NCBI RefSeq assembly: GCF_031846385.1
Contig: NZ_JAVRHV010000007.1
Coordinates: forward strand, 1 to 64,000
Length of the DNA stretch: 64,000 nucleotides
From: Urechidicola vernalis
GTDB lineage: Bacteria; Bacteroidota; Bacteroidia; Flavobacteriales; Flavobacteriaceae
Direction of reading: 5' to 3'
In this document: positions 42,497 to 51,409 of the stretch, piece by piece
Layout: every line of letters begins with the position of its first letter
How positions within the stretch are numbered: the first letter of the stretch is position 1
Translations under genes and position numbers: made by a program
The notes under the pieces: generated by a model
Databases searched by the model: none
Told to the model about the DNA's origin: nothing
What the model saw: the letters and a program-made list of their open reading frames with translations, nothing else

Positions 42497-43393
42497 ATGA
42501 TACCTAATTTAGATAATTTACCGACTTACGATACTGTTGGAGTAAATGAACGAATTAATAGATTTAAATCAAGAAGTATAAAGAAAGAGACAAAGGTCGA
42601 AGGGTTAAAATTGGCCTTGAGTATGATTGATTTAACTACGCTAGAAGGAAAAGACACTAAGGGTAAAGTCGAGCAGTTGTGTTATAAAGCAATGCACCCT
42701 CATGACACTTTAAAGGATATTCCAATGGTTGCTGCTATATGTGTCTATCCTACCTATGTTGGTGTTGCGAAAAAAGCACTAGAAGGTAGTGGAATTCAAG
42801 TTGCTTCTGTTGCTACCGCGTTTCCAAGTGGAAATTCTCCGTTGCAAGTTAAATTAGACGACACCAAATTTGCAGTTGCTCAAGGGGCGGATGAAATAGA
42901 TATGGTTATTTCTCGTGGTGAATTTTTATCAGGAAATTACCAGTATGTATTTGATGAAATTTCTGCAGTTAAAGAAGCTTGTGGTAAAGCACATTTAAAA
43001 GTAATATTAGAAACTGGCGAATTAGATACTTTAGATAATGTTAGAAAGGCAAGTGAAATTGCTATGTATGCTGGAGCCGATTTTATTAAGACCTCTACGG
43101 GTAAAATTCAACCCGCTGCAACCATGCAAGTTACTTATGTAATGTTTGATGCGATTAAAGATTTTTATTTAAAAACCGGTAAAATGATCGGAATGAAACC
43201 TGCAGGAGGTATATCAACCTCTAAAATTGCCTTGCAATATTTGGTCATGCTAAATGAGGTGTTAGGAGAAAAGTGGATGAATAAAGATTACTTTAGATTT
43301 GGAGCTAGTAGTTTAGCCAATGATGTTTTGATGCAGTTGGTTAAGGCAGAAACTGGGAGGTATCAATCCGCTAATTATTTTTCAAAAGATTAA
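42497..43393 (+). CDS. deoC: Deoxyribose-phosphate aldolase
   Basis: Cleaves 2-deoxyribose 5-phosphate to glyceraldehyde 3-phosphate and acetaldehyde. Seen: 'SMIDLTTLEGKDT' (~47), 'VAAICVYPTYV' (~78-88), the Schiff-base lysine in 'GADFIKTSTGK' (~193-203) and 'GMKPAGGIST' with the second active-site lysine (~230). The 298-residue length and N-terminal extension fit the longer DeoC type. A -7-like TAAATTTG is at 42471-42478. It is followed within 2 bp by an aldehyde dehydrogenase that could oxidise the released acetaldehyde. Confidence 0.95.
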   Translation: MIPNLDNLPTYDTVGVNERINRFKSRSIKKETKVEGLKLALSMIDLTTLEGKDTKGKVEQLCYKAMHPHDTLKDIPMVAAICVYPTYVGVAKKALEGSGIQVASVATAFPSGNSPLQVKLDDTKFAVAQGADEIDMVISRGEFLSGNYQYVFDEISAVKEACGKAHLKVILETGELDTLDNVRKASEIAMYAGADFIKTSTGKIQPAATMQVTYVMFDAIKDFYLKTGKMIGMKPAGGISTSKIALQYLVMLNEVLGEKWMNKDYFRFGASSLANDVLMQLVKAETGRYQSANYFSKD

Positions 43394-43395
43394 CT

Positions 43396-44859
43396 ATGAG
43401 TAAAGACACTTCTATATTTAAAGCAAGTTGGACTTATGCTGATGCTCCTGAGAGTACAGATCATATCCAATTGAAAAAACGATATGAATTATTTATTGAT
43501 GGGGAATTTGTGAAACCTGTAAAAGGGAAGTATTTTGATACCGTTAACCCTTCAAACCAAAATAAAATTGCTGCCGTAGCTGAGGCTTCAACTGAAGATG
43601 TTGACAAAGCGGTTAAGGCAGCGAATAAAGCTTTTAAAGGATGGTCGAAATTATCTGGAAAAGAACGTGGAAAATACATTTTTAGAATTGCACGATTAAT
43701 TCAAGAGCGTGCTAGAGAATTTTCTGTAATTGAATCTCTGGATGGGGGTAAACCAATTAGAGAGTCGCGAGATATAGATATCCCACTAGCAGCAAATCAT
43801 TTCTTCTATTACGCGGGTTGGGCAGATAAATTAGAGTACGCCTTTCCGAATAGAAAGTTAAAACCGGTAGGAGTTGCAGGTCAAATAATTCCATGGAATT
43901 TTCCTTTGTTAATGGCGGCTTGGAAAATAGCACCGGCCCTTGCGACGGGTAATACCGTAGTTTTGAAACCGGCAGAGACAACACCTTTAACAGCCATGAA
44001 ATTGGCTGAAATTATTCAAGAGAGTGGTTTACCAAAAGGGGTAGTAAATATTGTTACAGGTGCAGGAGATACAGGTGCCGCAATTGTGAATCATCCGGAC
44101 ATTGATAAGATCGCCTTTACTGGATCAACTAACGTAGGTAAATACATTCAAAAAGCCATTGCCGGAACTTCTAAAAAATTGACATTAGAATTAGGAGGTA
44201 AGGGCGCTAATATTATTTTTGAAGATGCCGCTATTGATCAAGCAGTGGAAGGAATAGTTAACGCGATATTCTTTAATCAAGGGCATGTTTGTTGTGCTGG
44301 CTCTCGATTATTTGTGCAAGAATCAGTTGCCGATATTGTTATTCAAAAACTGAAAGATAGAATGGGAACTTTAATCGTTGGAGATCCATTAGATAAGAAT
44401 ACAGACATTGGGGCAATTAACTCCTCGAAGCAACTTAAAACGGTTAAAGACTATATAAAAATTGGGTTAAATGAAGGGTGTGAAATTTATCAGCCTGAAT
44501 GTGAATTACCAAAAAAAGGAAATTGGTGTGCTCCGACTTTATTTTTAAATGTTTCGCAATCTCATAGAATAGTTCAAGAAGAAATATTTGGCCCGGTTTT
44601 AACTATCCAAACTTTTAGAACCGTTGACGAGGTTATTGAAAAAGCGAACAATACGCCTTATGGGTTGTCCGCAGGAGTATGGACACAAAAAGGGTCAAAG
44701 ATTTTTAATTTAACCCAAAAGTTAAATGCTGGAGTAGTTTGGGCAAATACCTATAATAAATTTGATCCAACGTCACCATTTGGAGGCTATAAAGAAAGCG
44801 GATTTGGTAGAGAAGGAGGATTGCATGGATTGAAAGGATATGTTAAATTTGAAGATTAA
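43396..44859 (+). CDS. Aldehyde dehydrogenase family protein (complete)
   Basis: An NAD(P)-dependent aldehyde dehydrogenase of 487 residues. Seen: the cofactor and fold blocks 'IIPWNFPLLMAAWKIAPALATGN' in the middle, 'FTGSTNVGKYI' (~238), the general base Glu in 'LELGGKGAN' (~263-271), the catalytic Cys in 'FFNQGHVCCAGSRL' (~297) and 'EEIFGPVL' (~395). All key residues are present. Coupled to deoC (2 bp), it probably converts acetaldehyde or a related aldehyde from deoxyribose breakdown. It is followed 5 bp later by a truncated family member. Confidence 0.93.
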   Translation: MSKDTSIFKASWTYADAPESTDHIQLKKRYELFIDGEFVKPVKGKYFDTVNPSNQNKIAAVAEASTEDVDKAVKAANKAFKGWSKLSGKERGKYIFRIARLIQERAREFSVIESLDGGKPIRESRDIDIPLAANHFFYYAGWADKLEYAFPNRKLKPVGVAGQIIPWNFPLLMAAWKIAPALATGNTVVLKPAETTPLTAMKLAEIIQESGLPKGVVNIVTGAGDTGAAIVNHPDIDKIAFTGSTNVGKYIQKAIAGTSKKLTLELGGKGANIIFEDAAIDQAVEGIVNAIFFNQGHVCCAGSRLFVQESVADIVIQKLKDRMGTLIVGDPLDKNTDIGAINSSKQLKTVKDYIKIGLNEGCEIYQPECELPKKGNWCAPTLFLNVSQSHRIVQEEIFGPVLTIQTFRTVDEVIEKANNTPYGLSAGVWTQKGSKIFNLTQKLNAGVVWANTYNKFDPTSPFGGYKESGFGREGGLHGLKGYVKFED

Positions 44860-44864
44860 GGGAT

Positions 44865-45725
44865 ATGAGTAGAATTGACGTACATAAAACCTATAAATTA
44901 TATATAGGAGGAAAGTTTCCTAGAACTGAATCTGGCAGGTACTATCCTTTAAATGATAAAAAAGGAAACTTTGTCGCTAACATGTGTTTAAGTTCACGTA
45001 AAGATTTTAGAAATGCAGTTGTAATTGCGAGAAAAGCACAAAGACCCTGGGCAAGAGCAACGGCTTTAAATAGGGGACAGATTTTGTATCGAATTGCAGA
45101 AATGCTAGAAGGAAGAAGAGCGCAATTTATTGCGGAAATAATGAAAGAGGGTGCAACTAAAAAACAAGCGGAGATAGAAGTAGATGCAAGTATAGATAGA
45201 TTGGTGTACTATGCAGGTTGGTCTGACAAGTATCAGCAAGTATTTAGTGCAGTGAATCCAGTAGCAAGTTCTCATTTTAATTTTTCTAATTTAGAGCCAA
45301 TGGGTGTTGTTACAATTATGGCTCCCGAAGAGCAGGGATTGTTAGGCTTAGTTTCAGTTGTAGCACCGGCTATTGTTGGTGGTAATACGGTTATAGTTTT
45401 AGCATCAGAAACAAATCCGCTTTCGGCAATATCTTTTGCAGAGGTCTTGAATAGTTCAGATGTACCTGGAGGTGTTGTAAATATTTTAACAGGTAATGTA
45501 AACGAATTACATACTCATATGGCATCTCATATGGATGTAAATGCCGTTATTTATTGCGGAAAGGATGAAAATGTAATTTCAGAAATTAACGCTTTAGCAA
45601 GTGAGAATTTGAAAAGAACAATTTTACATAAGAAAAGTGATTGGGCAAGTGATGTTTGTGAATCGCCTTATTTTATTGAGAAAACTCAAGAAGTGAAAAC
45701 AACTTGGCATCCAACAAAAGTTTAA
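44865..45725 (+). CDS. Truncated aldehyde dehydrogenase-family protein
   Basis: A 286-residue protein that aligns by eye with the N-terminal cofactor-binding half of its neighbour: 'YKLYIGGKFPRTESGRYY' (~10), 'LVYYAGWSDKYQ' (~116), 'IMAPEEQGLLGLVSVVAPAIVGGNTV' and 'GVVNILTG'. It then diverges and ends before the catalytic Cys and Glu blocks, so it cannot act alone as a dehydrogenase. The frame is intact, and the deoC-ALDH-ALDH order is seen in other bacteria, as far as I recall. This argues for a conserved pseudoenzyme subunit, not a decayed gene. It may form a heteromer with the complete enzyme. Confidence 0.85.
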   Translation: MSRIDVHKTYKLYIGGKFPRTESGRYYPLNDKKGNFVANMCLSSRKDFRNAVVIARKAQRPWARATALNRGQILYRIAEMLEGRRAQFIAEIMKEGATKKQAEIEVDASIDRLVYYAGWSDKYQQVFSAVNPVASSHFNFSNLEPMGVVTIMAPEEQGLLGLVSVVAPAIVGGNTVIVLASETNPLSAISFAEVLNSSDVPGGVVNILTGNVNELHTHMASHMDVNAVIYCGKDENVISEINALASENLKRTILHKKSDWASDVCESPYFIEKTQEVKTTWHPTKV

Positions 45726-45752
45726 TTTAAAAGTAATAACCCCAAACTTATA

Positions 45753-46334
45753 ATGACTAATTCTTCATTTTTTGCACACGAAACGGCGGTAATTGATGCC
45801 GATTGTAATATTGGTGCAGGAACTAAAATCTGGCATTTTAGCCATGTCATGTCAAATGCAATTATTGGCGAACGATGTAATCTAGGACAAAATGTTGTAG
45901 TTTCTCCAAAAGTAACTTTAGGAACCAATGTAAAAGTTCAGAATAATGTTTCTATTTATACAGGTGTTATTTGCGAAGACGATGTTTTTTTGGGGCCATC
46001 AATGGTGTTTACAAATATTGTAAATCCAAGAAGTGCTGTGATTCGCAAAGATGAATACAAAACAACTTTAGTGAAAAAAGGTGCGAGTATTGGCGCTAAT
46101 GCAACGATTATTTGTGGAAATACCATTGGAGAATATGCACTAATTGGAGCAGGTGCTGTCGTTACTAAGGATGTGAAACCTTATGCTTTGGTTGTAGGGA
46201 ATCCATCAAAGCAGATCGGTTGGGTTAGTGAATATGGACATCGATTAGCGTTTGGCGCTTCAGGATTCGCAACATGCCCAGAAAGTGAAGAGAAATACAG
46301 ATTAGAAAACTCCAAAGTCATTAAAATAGGATGA
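45753..46334 (+). CDS. Hexapeptide-repeat acetyltransferase (WbpD/WlbB-like)
   Basis: A 193-residue left-handed beta-helix protein with hexapeptide repeats from residue ~12 to ~150 ('AVIDADCNIGAGTKIWHFSHV', 'GERCNLGQNVVV', 'GALIGAGAVVTKDVKPYALVVGNP'-like end). The pattern resembles enzymes that acetylate UDP-3-amino-sugars for surface polysaccharide synthesis. Substrate is inferred only. It overlaps remB by 4 bp (ATGA), so the pair is probably cotranslated, which might link a surface sugar with the RemB outer membrane protein. Confidence 0.88.
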   Translation: MTNSSFFAHETAVIDADCNIGAGTKIWHFSHVMSNAIIGERCNLGQNVVVSPKVTLGTNVKVQNNVSIYTGVICEDDVFLGPSMVFTNIVNPRSAVIRKDEYKTTLVKKGASIGANATIICGNTIGEYALIGAGAVVTKDVKPYALVVGNPSKQIGWVSEYGHRLAFGASGFATCPESEEKYRLENSKVIKIG

Positions 46335-48397
46335 AATTAAAAATTAAGAGGACTAATTTATTGATGCTTTTTATGCTATTGATTTCAACAATAGCATTTT
46401 CTCAAAAAGAAAAATATCCTGTATATAAGGGCTGTGAAGAAGTAGATGCAGAAGCGCTAAAAGTTTGTTTCAAAGAAAAGGTAACAACAGAAGTTATTTC
46501 TAAACTTCAGTTGCCAGAAGAGATGAAAAAAGACAGTGTGAAGCAAACAATTAATATTGTGTTTTATGTTGATAAGGAAGGAGAATTTGAGATTCTATAT
46601 GTAAACTCACCTTACAAAGATTTGAAAACGGAAGTAGAGCGCGTATTTTCAGAATTACCTACGGTTATTCCTGCAAAGTATAACAATCACAATGTAGAGA
46701 TGCAGTTTGTACTGCCGATCCACATTCCTTTGGATCCAAATCAGGGTAAGATTGTTCAAGAAGTAAAAGAATTGCCGGCCGAAGAACCATTGAATTTAAT
46801 TATACCTGATTCTTTGAACTTATTGGAACACCATAGCCAATTAAATATGCCTTACACACATCAGGAATATAGCGCATTGGATTATCACTTTAACAAAGGT
46901 GCAAATTCTCATACAGCTGTGAAACCATATGTGTATTCTGAAATTGAAGCATATGCAGATTTAGACGCTCAAAAGGCAGTTCTTATGAAAGACAAGAAGT
47001 CTTGGGGTGGACGAAAATTATGGAATGAACACATGTTCCAAATAGAGAGCAAAGATTATTGGTTTACGATAGATCCGGTGCTAGATTTACAAATAGGAAA
47101 AGATAATTCGGATGTAGATTTTACGTATAATAATACACGTGCCTTGTTGGTTCAAGGTTCATTAGGGAAGAAATTTAGTTTTTCTACAACTCTTTATGAA
47201 AGTCAAGGACGTTTTGCGGATTATGTCAATAGATACGCTGAATCAATTAGGCCATCTGGAGGAAATCCGGCTATTATTCCGGGTAGAGGAATTGCTAAAG
47301 AATTTAACGAAGATGCATACGATTATCCTGTTGCAGTTGGATATTTGTCATTTACACCCAGTAAATATTTTAATTTTCAATTTGGACACGGTAAGAACTT
47401 TATAGGAGATGGATACCGTTCTATGTTTTTATCGGACAATGCAACGCCTTACCCATTCTTTAAAATAAATACCAAATTTTGGAAAATTAAATACACCAAT
47501 ATTTGGATGTCTATGCGAGATGTAAGACCTGAAGTTACAGAAGAAGGTGTTTTTAAAACAAAGTATGTTGCATCGCATTATTTGAGTTGGAATGTTACGA
47601 AGAAATTGAATCTTGGTTTTTTTGAATCTGTAATTTGGGATGACACCAATAACCGTGGTTTTGATATGAATTATTTAAACCCAATTATTTTTTATAGAGC
47701 CATAGAATTTTCAACTGGTTCTAGAAGCGGTAATGCCTTAATTGGATTAAGTGCCAAGTTTAAATGGAATGAACGTTTTTCTCTTTATACACAACTAATG
47801 CTTGACGAAATGACTATTGGCGAAGTTGGTGGAAATGAAGGGTATTGGGGTAATAAGAATGGGTTTCAAATTGGTGCAAAATATCATCATGCATTCGGCG
47901 TTGAAAATCTTCATTTACAAGCAGAATATAATTCGGTAAGACCATTTACATATGCACACAATTTCCCGACCTTAAATTATGGGCATTCCAATCAGGCTTT
48001 AGGGCATAGTTGGGGCTCTAACTTCTATGAAATTGTTGGAATTGCAAATTATACAAACGGTCGTTGGTATGGTAATATGAAATTAAATATTGGAGAAAAA
48101 GGTTTCGATATTATTGGAGATCCAGTTAGTTATGGTGGAGATATTTACCGAGATTATTCAGATCGAAATGGAGATTACGGACATGAAATAGGACAAGGAA
48201 ATACCACGAATATTTTTATAGGAGATTTACAAGTTGGATATGTATTGAACCCTGCAACGAATTTAAAATTATTTGGGTCCTTTACGTACCGATCTTTTGA
48301 TGCTGAGAATGAAAATCCAATATGGGAGTCGACTAATTCTACTTGGTTCAATGTAGGCTTAAGAACTGATTTATTCGATTGGAATTTCGATTTTTAA
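46331..48397 (+). CDS. remB: RemB-like outer membrane protein with N-terminal TonB-CTD-like domain
   Basis: A 688-residue exported protein. The signal peptide ends near residue 24 ('STIAFSQKEK'). Residues ~28-136 repeat the Cys-containing domain of the two TonB-like proteins upstream: 'YPVYKGCEE', a second Cys about 12 residues later, 'IVFYVDKEGEFEIL' and 'FVLPIHIPLD'. The remaining ~540 residues are an outer membrane barrel resembling capsule-assembly Wzi and gliding protein RemB ('FQFGHGKNFIGDGYRSMFLSDNATPYPFFK', seen in the middle). In relatives RemB takes part in gliding; the assignment rests on my recollection of that family. It shares a TTAA stop with the convergent gene. Confidence 0.8.
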   Translation: MKLKIKRTNLLMLFMLLISTIAFSQKEKYPVYKGCEEVDAEALKVCFKEKVTTEVISKLQLPEEMKKDSVKQTINIVFYVDKEGEFEILYVNSPYKDLKTEVERVFSELPTVIPAKYNNHNVEMQFVLPIHIPLDPNQGKIVQEVKELPAEEPLNLIIPDSLNLLEHHSQLNMPYTHQEYSALDYHFNKGANSHTAVKPYVYSEIEAYADLDAQKAVLMKDKKSWGGRKLWNEHMFQIESKDYWFTIDPVLDLQIGKDNSDVDFTYNNTRALLVQGSLGKKFSFSTTLYESQGRFADYVNRYAESIRPSGGNPAIIPGRGIAKEFNEDAYDYPVAVGYLSFTPSKYFNFQFGHGKNFIGDGYRSMFLSDNATPYPFFKINTKFWKIKYTNIWMSMRDVRPEVTEEGVFKTKYVASHYLSWNVTKKLNLGFFESVIWDDTNNRGFDMNYLNPIIFYRAIEFSTGSRSGNALIGLSAKFKWNERFSLYTQLMLDEMTIGEVGGNEGYWGNKNGFQIGAKYHHAFGVENLHLQAEYNSVRPFTYAHNFPTLNYGHSNQALGHSWGSNFYEIVGIANYTNGRWYGNMKLNIGEKGFDIIGDPVSYGGDIYRDYSDRNGDYGHEIGQGNTTNIFIGDLQVGYVLNPATNLKLFGSFTYRSFDAENENPIWESTNSTWFNVGLRTDLFDWNFDF

Positions 48398-48825
48398 CGC
48401 ATCTTACCTGAGCGTCTATAGGCTTGTAAAAATGACCAACCCTTGCCAACTAATGAATCATTTTCAAAAATCACAGGCGTACATTCATTTTTAGAAATCA
48501 CTCCGTTTTGATCTTTAGGTGTAGAAAAATACCATAAAATATCTATAACCCTTTCAGGGTCTCTAGCGTATTTATTTACAAACTCTGGTTGTTTAAATAC
48601 TTGATTTAAGGCCTTCATTTTGCCAACAGCAGGGACTTTTACTAAAATAGAACCACCCATTTTATTTTTTGTCATTTCTTGAGTCATACCTTCAGATATA
48701 CTCTCAATTTTATTCGCTTGCTCCTTTAAAAAAGAATCGAATGTGTCGTAGTTTTTTTCAATAATTTCTTGGCTGAAACAGATTAAAGTAAAGCAATGAA
48801 GAAATAAAAGTGTTATGGTTTTCAT
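48394..48825 (-). CDS. Exported protein of unknown function
   Basis: Not recognised. The 143-residue protein starts with a short signal peptide ('MKTITLLFLHCFTLICFSQE') and has a soluble, helical, charged mature part. 'RVIDILWYFSTPKDQNGV' near the middle and 'VGKGWSFLQAYRRSGKMR' at the end are its most distinctive stretches. A GTG two codons upstream is possible, but a TAGTTTCG -7-like box ends 5 nt before the ATG at 48825, favouring that start. It is convergent with remB and overlaps its stop by 4 bp. Probably periplasmic. Confidence 0.72.
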   Translation of the reverse strand: MKTITLLFLHCFTLICFSQEIIEKNYDTFDSFLKEQANKIESISEGMTQEMTKNKMGGSILVKVPAVGKMKALNQVFKQPEFVNKYARDPERVIDILWYFSTPKDQNGVISKNECTPVIFENDSLVGKGWSFLQAYRRSGKMR

Positions 48826-48855
48826 AAACACGAAACTACAAAAATAATCTCTTTA

Positions 48856-49308
48856 TTAAACTGTTGCTGTAGTATCCACCTTTTTGTTCTTCCAATATTG
48901 CATTACGATAAAGGTGCAAATCATAGATGATGCTATACCTTCTATAAAGATAGCGAATGCAATTAAGGGAGGAGTTAAAGATTCTCCCCATAATGTTGAA
49001 CTTTCTAAAATTCGAAGGAATGAAGGATCGATATAAAATAAATAAAAGACTAAAGAGATAACCAAGAATATCAAAGCAGTCAGAGCGGTAAAAAACCCAA
49101 TAAATAAATTTTGAAAATAAATAGAATTTCCATTTTCAAAAATATTTTTTTTGATGGCAGCATTTACAGCCCAAAAAACAAATAGGAAATTTAACATACG
49201 TAATTCCGTTACCGATTCTAGACCAACTAATTTCATAAGAAGAAAGAATAGAAGAATACCGATATACATTTTTATAGCGTTAGTGATTACAATTTTTTCA
49301 ACAGACAT
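48856..49308 (-). CDS. Four-helix membrane protein (DUF4199-like)
   Basis: A 150-residue integral membrane protein with four hydrophobic helices (~10-28, 38-52, 70-92, 113-136). No catalytic motif is visible. The general plan resembles the DUF4199 family common in Bacteroidetes, but I am not sure of this. It begins at ATG 49308. It is followed by the exported protein gene on the same strand, which seems to have its own promoter, so the two need not form an operon. Confidence 0.7.
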   Translation of the reverse strand: MSVEKIVITNAIKMYIGILLFFLLMKLVGLESVTELRMLNFLFVFWAVNAAIKKNIFENGNSIYFQNLFIGFFTALTALIFLVISLVFYLFYIDPSFLRILESSTLWGESLTPPLIAFAIFIEGIASSMICTFIVMQYWKNKKVDTTATV

Positions 49309-49474
49309 AAGACAAAGATTTAAAAGTTTGAGAAAAGGACTATAGTATTTGAAAACTAGATTGTTAGTCGTTTTTTAATTTGTATCCTATCAATCTGGAA
49401 TACGAATTAAATTAATTTGTAAAAAGAAAATCTTAATTTTAAGAATTAAATAATTTAAGTTAAACATTTAATTG

Positions 49475-50617
49475 ATGCATTTTTCATCAAAACTTCCTAA
49501 GGTAAAAACCACAATTTTCACCATTATGAGCGCATTGGCTCAAAAGAATAACGCAATTAATCTTTCTCAAGGATTTCCGAACTTTGAATGTGATGAATTG
49601 CTAAAAAAAATGTGTAATGACGCAATGGTATCGGGTTATAATCAATATGCTCCTATGGCGGGTGTGATGGAATTAAGATCGGAGATTTCTAAGAAATATG
49701 AATCTTTGTATAATTCTAGTTACCATCCTGAAAGTGAAATAACAGTAACTGTCGGTGCTACTCAAGCTATATTCACGGTTATTAGTGCTTTTATTCGAGA
49801 ACAAGATGAAGTAATTTTGTTTAAACCAGCATATGATTGTTATGAGCCTGCTATCGAAGTGAATGGAGGAAAGGTTATTCCTATTCAATTAAATAGACCA
49901 AATTACAGCGTAAATTGGGAAGAGGTTCAACGAAAGATTTCTAACAGGACTAAAATGATCATCATCAATACACCGCACAATCCTAGTGGTGCTATTTTTT
50001 CAGAATCGGATATGTTGAAATTGCAAGAATTAACAAATGGGACTGATATAATTTTATTGAGCGATGAAGTGTACGAGCACATTGTTTTTGACAATGCCCT
50101 CCATGAAAGTGTATGTAAATATGCTGGATTAAAATCTCGCAGTTTTATTTCGGCGTCTTTTGGAAAAACCTTTCACGTAACTGGTTGGAAGGTTGGTTAT
50201 TGTTGTGGTCCAAAAGAACTGATGAAGGAGTTCAGAAAAGTGCATCAGTTTAATGTGTTTAGCGTGCATCACCCTACACAAATTGCATTGGCGAACTATT
50301 TAAAAGAGCCATGTCATTATTTGGAATTGAATGGATTCTATCAAGAGAAAAGAGATTTATTTTTGGACTTGATTAAGGGCTCTAAATTCGAATTCTCCCC
50401 ATCTAAGGGGACTTATTTCCAAAATTTGAGTTTTGAAAATATAACAAATGAAGGAGATATAGATTTCGCAAAACGATTGGTAGAAGATTATAAAATAGCA
50501 TCAATTCCTTTGTCAGAATTTAATGAAAACAATCGCGATGACAAAATGCTGCGTTTTTGTTTTGCGAAAAAAAGTGAGACCTTAAGACGAGCGGCTGATA
50601 TTTTAAATTTGATTTAG
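49475..50617 (+). CDS. Class I/II aminotransferase (YbdL / glutamine transaminase K-like)
   Basis: A PLP-dependent aminotransferase of 380 residues. Seen: 'NLSQGFPNFECDE' (~30), 'VTVGATQAIFTVISAF' (~91), 'INTPHNPSGAIF' (~169) and the PLP lysine in 'SFGKTFHVTGWKVGY' (~230). The 'FPNF' and 'VTGWKVGY' wording fits the methionine/kynurenine/glutamine transaminase group. The adjacent gene encodes an omega-amidase-like nitrilase. Together they form the two steps glutamine + keto acid -> 2-oxoglutaramate -> 2-oxoglutarate, often used to salvage methionine from its keto acid. ATG 49475 is chosen over the TTG one codon earlier. Confidence 0.9.
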   Translation: MHFSSKLPKVKTTIFTIMSALAQKNNAINLSQGFPNFECDELLKKMCNDAMVSGYNQYAPMAGVMELRSEISKKYESLYNSSYHPESEITVTVGATQAIFTVISAFIREQDEVILFKPAYDCYEPAIEVNGGKVIPIQLNRPNYSVNWEEVQRKISNRTKMIIINTPHNPSGAIFSESDMLKLQELTNGTDIILLSDEVYEHIVFDNALHESVCKYAGLKSRSFISASFGKTFHVTGWKVGYCCGPKELMKEFRKVHQFNVFSVHHPTQIALANYLKEPCHYLELNGFYQEKRDLFLDLIKGSKFEFSPSKGTYFQNLSFENITNEGDIDFAKRLVEDYKIASIPLSEFNENNRDDKMLRFCFAKKSETLRRAADILNLI

Positions 50618-50629
50618 TAATTTTAGAAG

Positions 50630-51409
50630 ATGTTTAAAGAACTTAAAATTGCAGCGATTCAAACCAATATTCTTTGGGAAAATATTTTAGGTAACTTATC
50701 GCAATATGATGAGATGTTACAAAACATTTCGGAAGATGTAATGTTGATAGTGCTTCCTGAAATGTTTGCAACTGGTTTTACTATGCATCCAGAAAATTGT
50801 GCAGAAACCATGGATGGATCATCGGTAAATTGGATGCAGGATAAAGCCAAAGAATTGAATAAAGCTATTATGGGCTCGTTAGTAATTCAGGAACGAGAAA
50901 ATTATTACAATAGAATGGTTTTTGTGTATCCAAACGGAGCACTTCGTTATTATGATAAACGACATCTATTTACTTTGGCTGGAGAGGATAAAAAGTATAC
51001 ACCAGGGATGGAACGATTGATTTTTGATTATAAAGGATGGAAAATTTGCCCTATGATTTGTTATGATTTGCGTTTCCCTGTTTGGTCTAGAAATACCAAA
51101 AATTATGATGTTTTAATTTATATGGCTAATTGGCCAAAACCAAGAATTAATGCTTGGGATACGCTTTTGAAAGCAAGAGCCATTGAAAATATGTCTTATG
51201 TGGTAGGTGTAAATAGGATTGGATTTGATGAAAACAACTACGAATTTAATGGACATTCACAAGCAATAGATCCTTTAGGAAAATCTATTGGAAATACATC
51301 TGAAAATTCACCCGAGATATTAGAGGTTATTCTAGATAAAAATAAATTAAATACGTTACGTAATAAGTTTCAATTCTTAAACGATCGAGATTCGTTCGAG
51401 GTTTACTAA
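50630..51409 (+). CDS. Omega-amidase / nitrilase-superfamily hydrolase (YafV/Nit2-like)
   Basis: A 259-residue carbon-nitrogen hydrolase with the full catalytic triad: Glu in 'LPEMFATGF' (~44), Lys in 'YYDKRHLF' (~110) and Cys in 'PMICYDLRFP' (~144). Length and wording fit the omega-amidase branch, which hydrolyses 2-oxoglutaramate and 2-oxosuccinamate. The gene is 12 bp behind a transaminase of the matching type, supporting a shared pathway. Its stop overlaps the convergent desaturase stop by 4 bp (CTAA). Confidence 0.92.
   Translation: MFKELKIAAIQTNILWENILGNLSQYDEMLQNISEDVMLIVLPEMFATGFTMHPENCAETMDGSSVNWMQDKAKELNKAIMGSLVIQERENYYNRMVFVYPNGALRYYDKRHLFTLAGEDKKYTPGMERLIFDYKGWKICPMICYDLRFPVWSRNTKNYDVLIYMANWPKPRINAWDTLLKARAIENMSYVVGVNRIGFDENNYEFNGHSQAIDPLGKSIGNTSENSPEILEVILDKNKLNTLRNKFQFLNDRDSFEVY

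Noticed and set aside
44865..45725. Pseudogene call for the short aldehyde dehydrogenase-like gene
   Set aside because: The frame is intact, spacing to its neighbour is tight, and similar arrangements occur elsewhere, so a functional partner protein is more likely.
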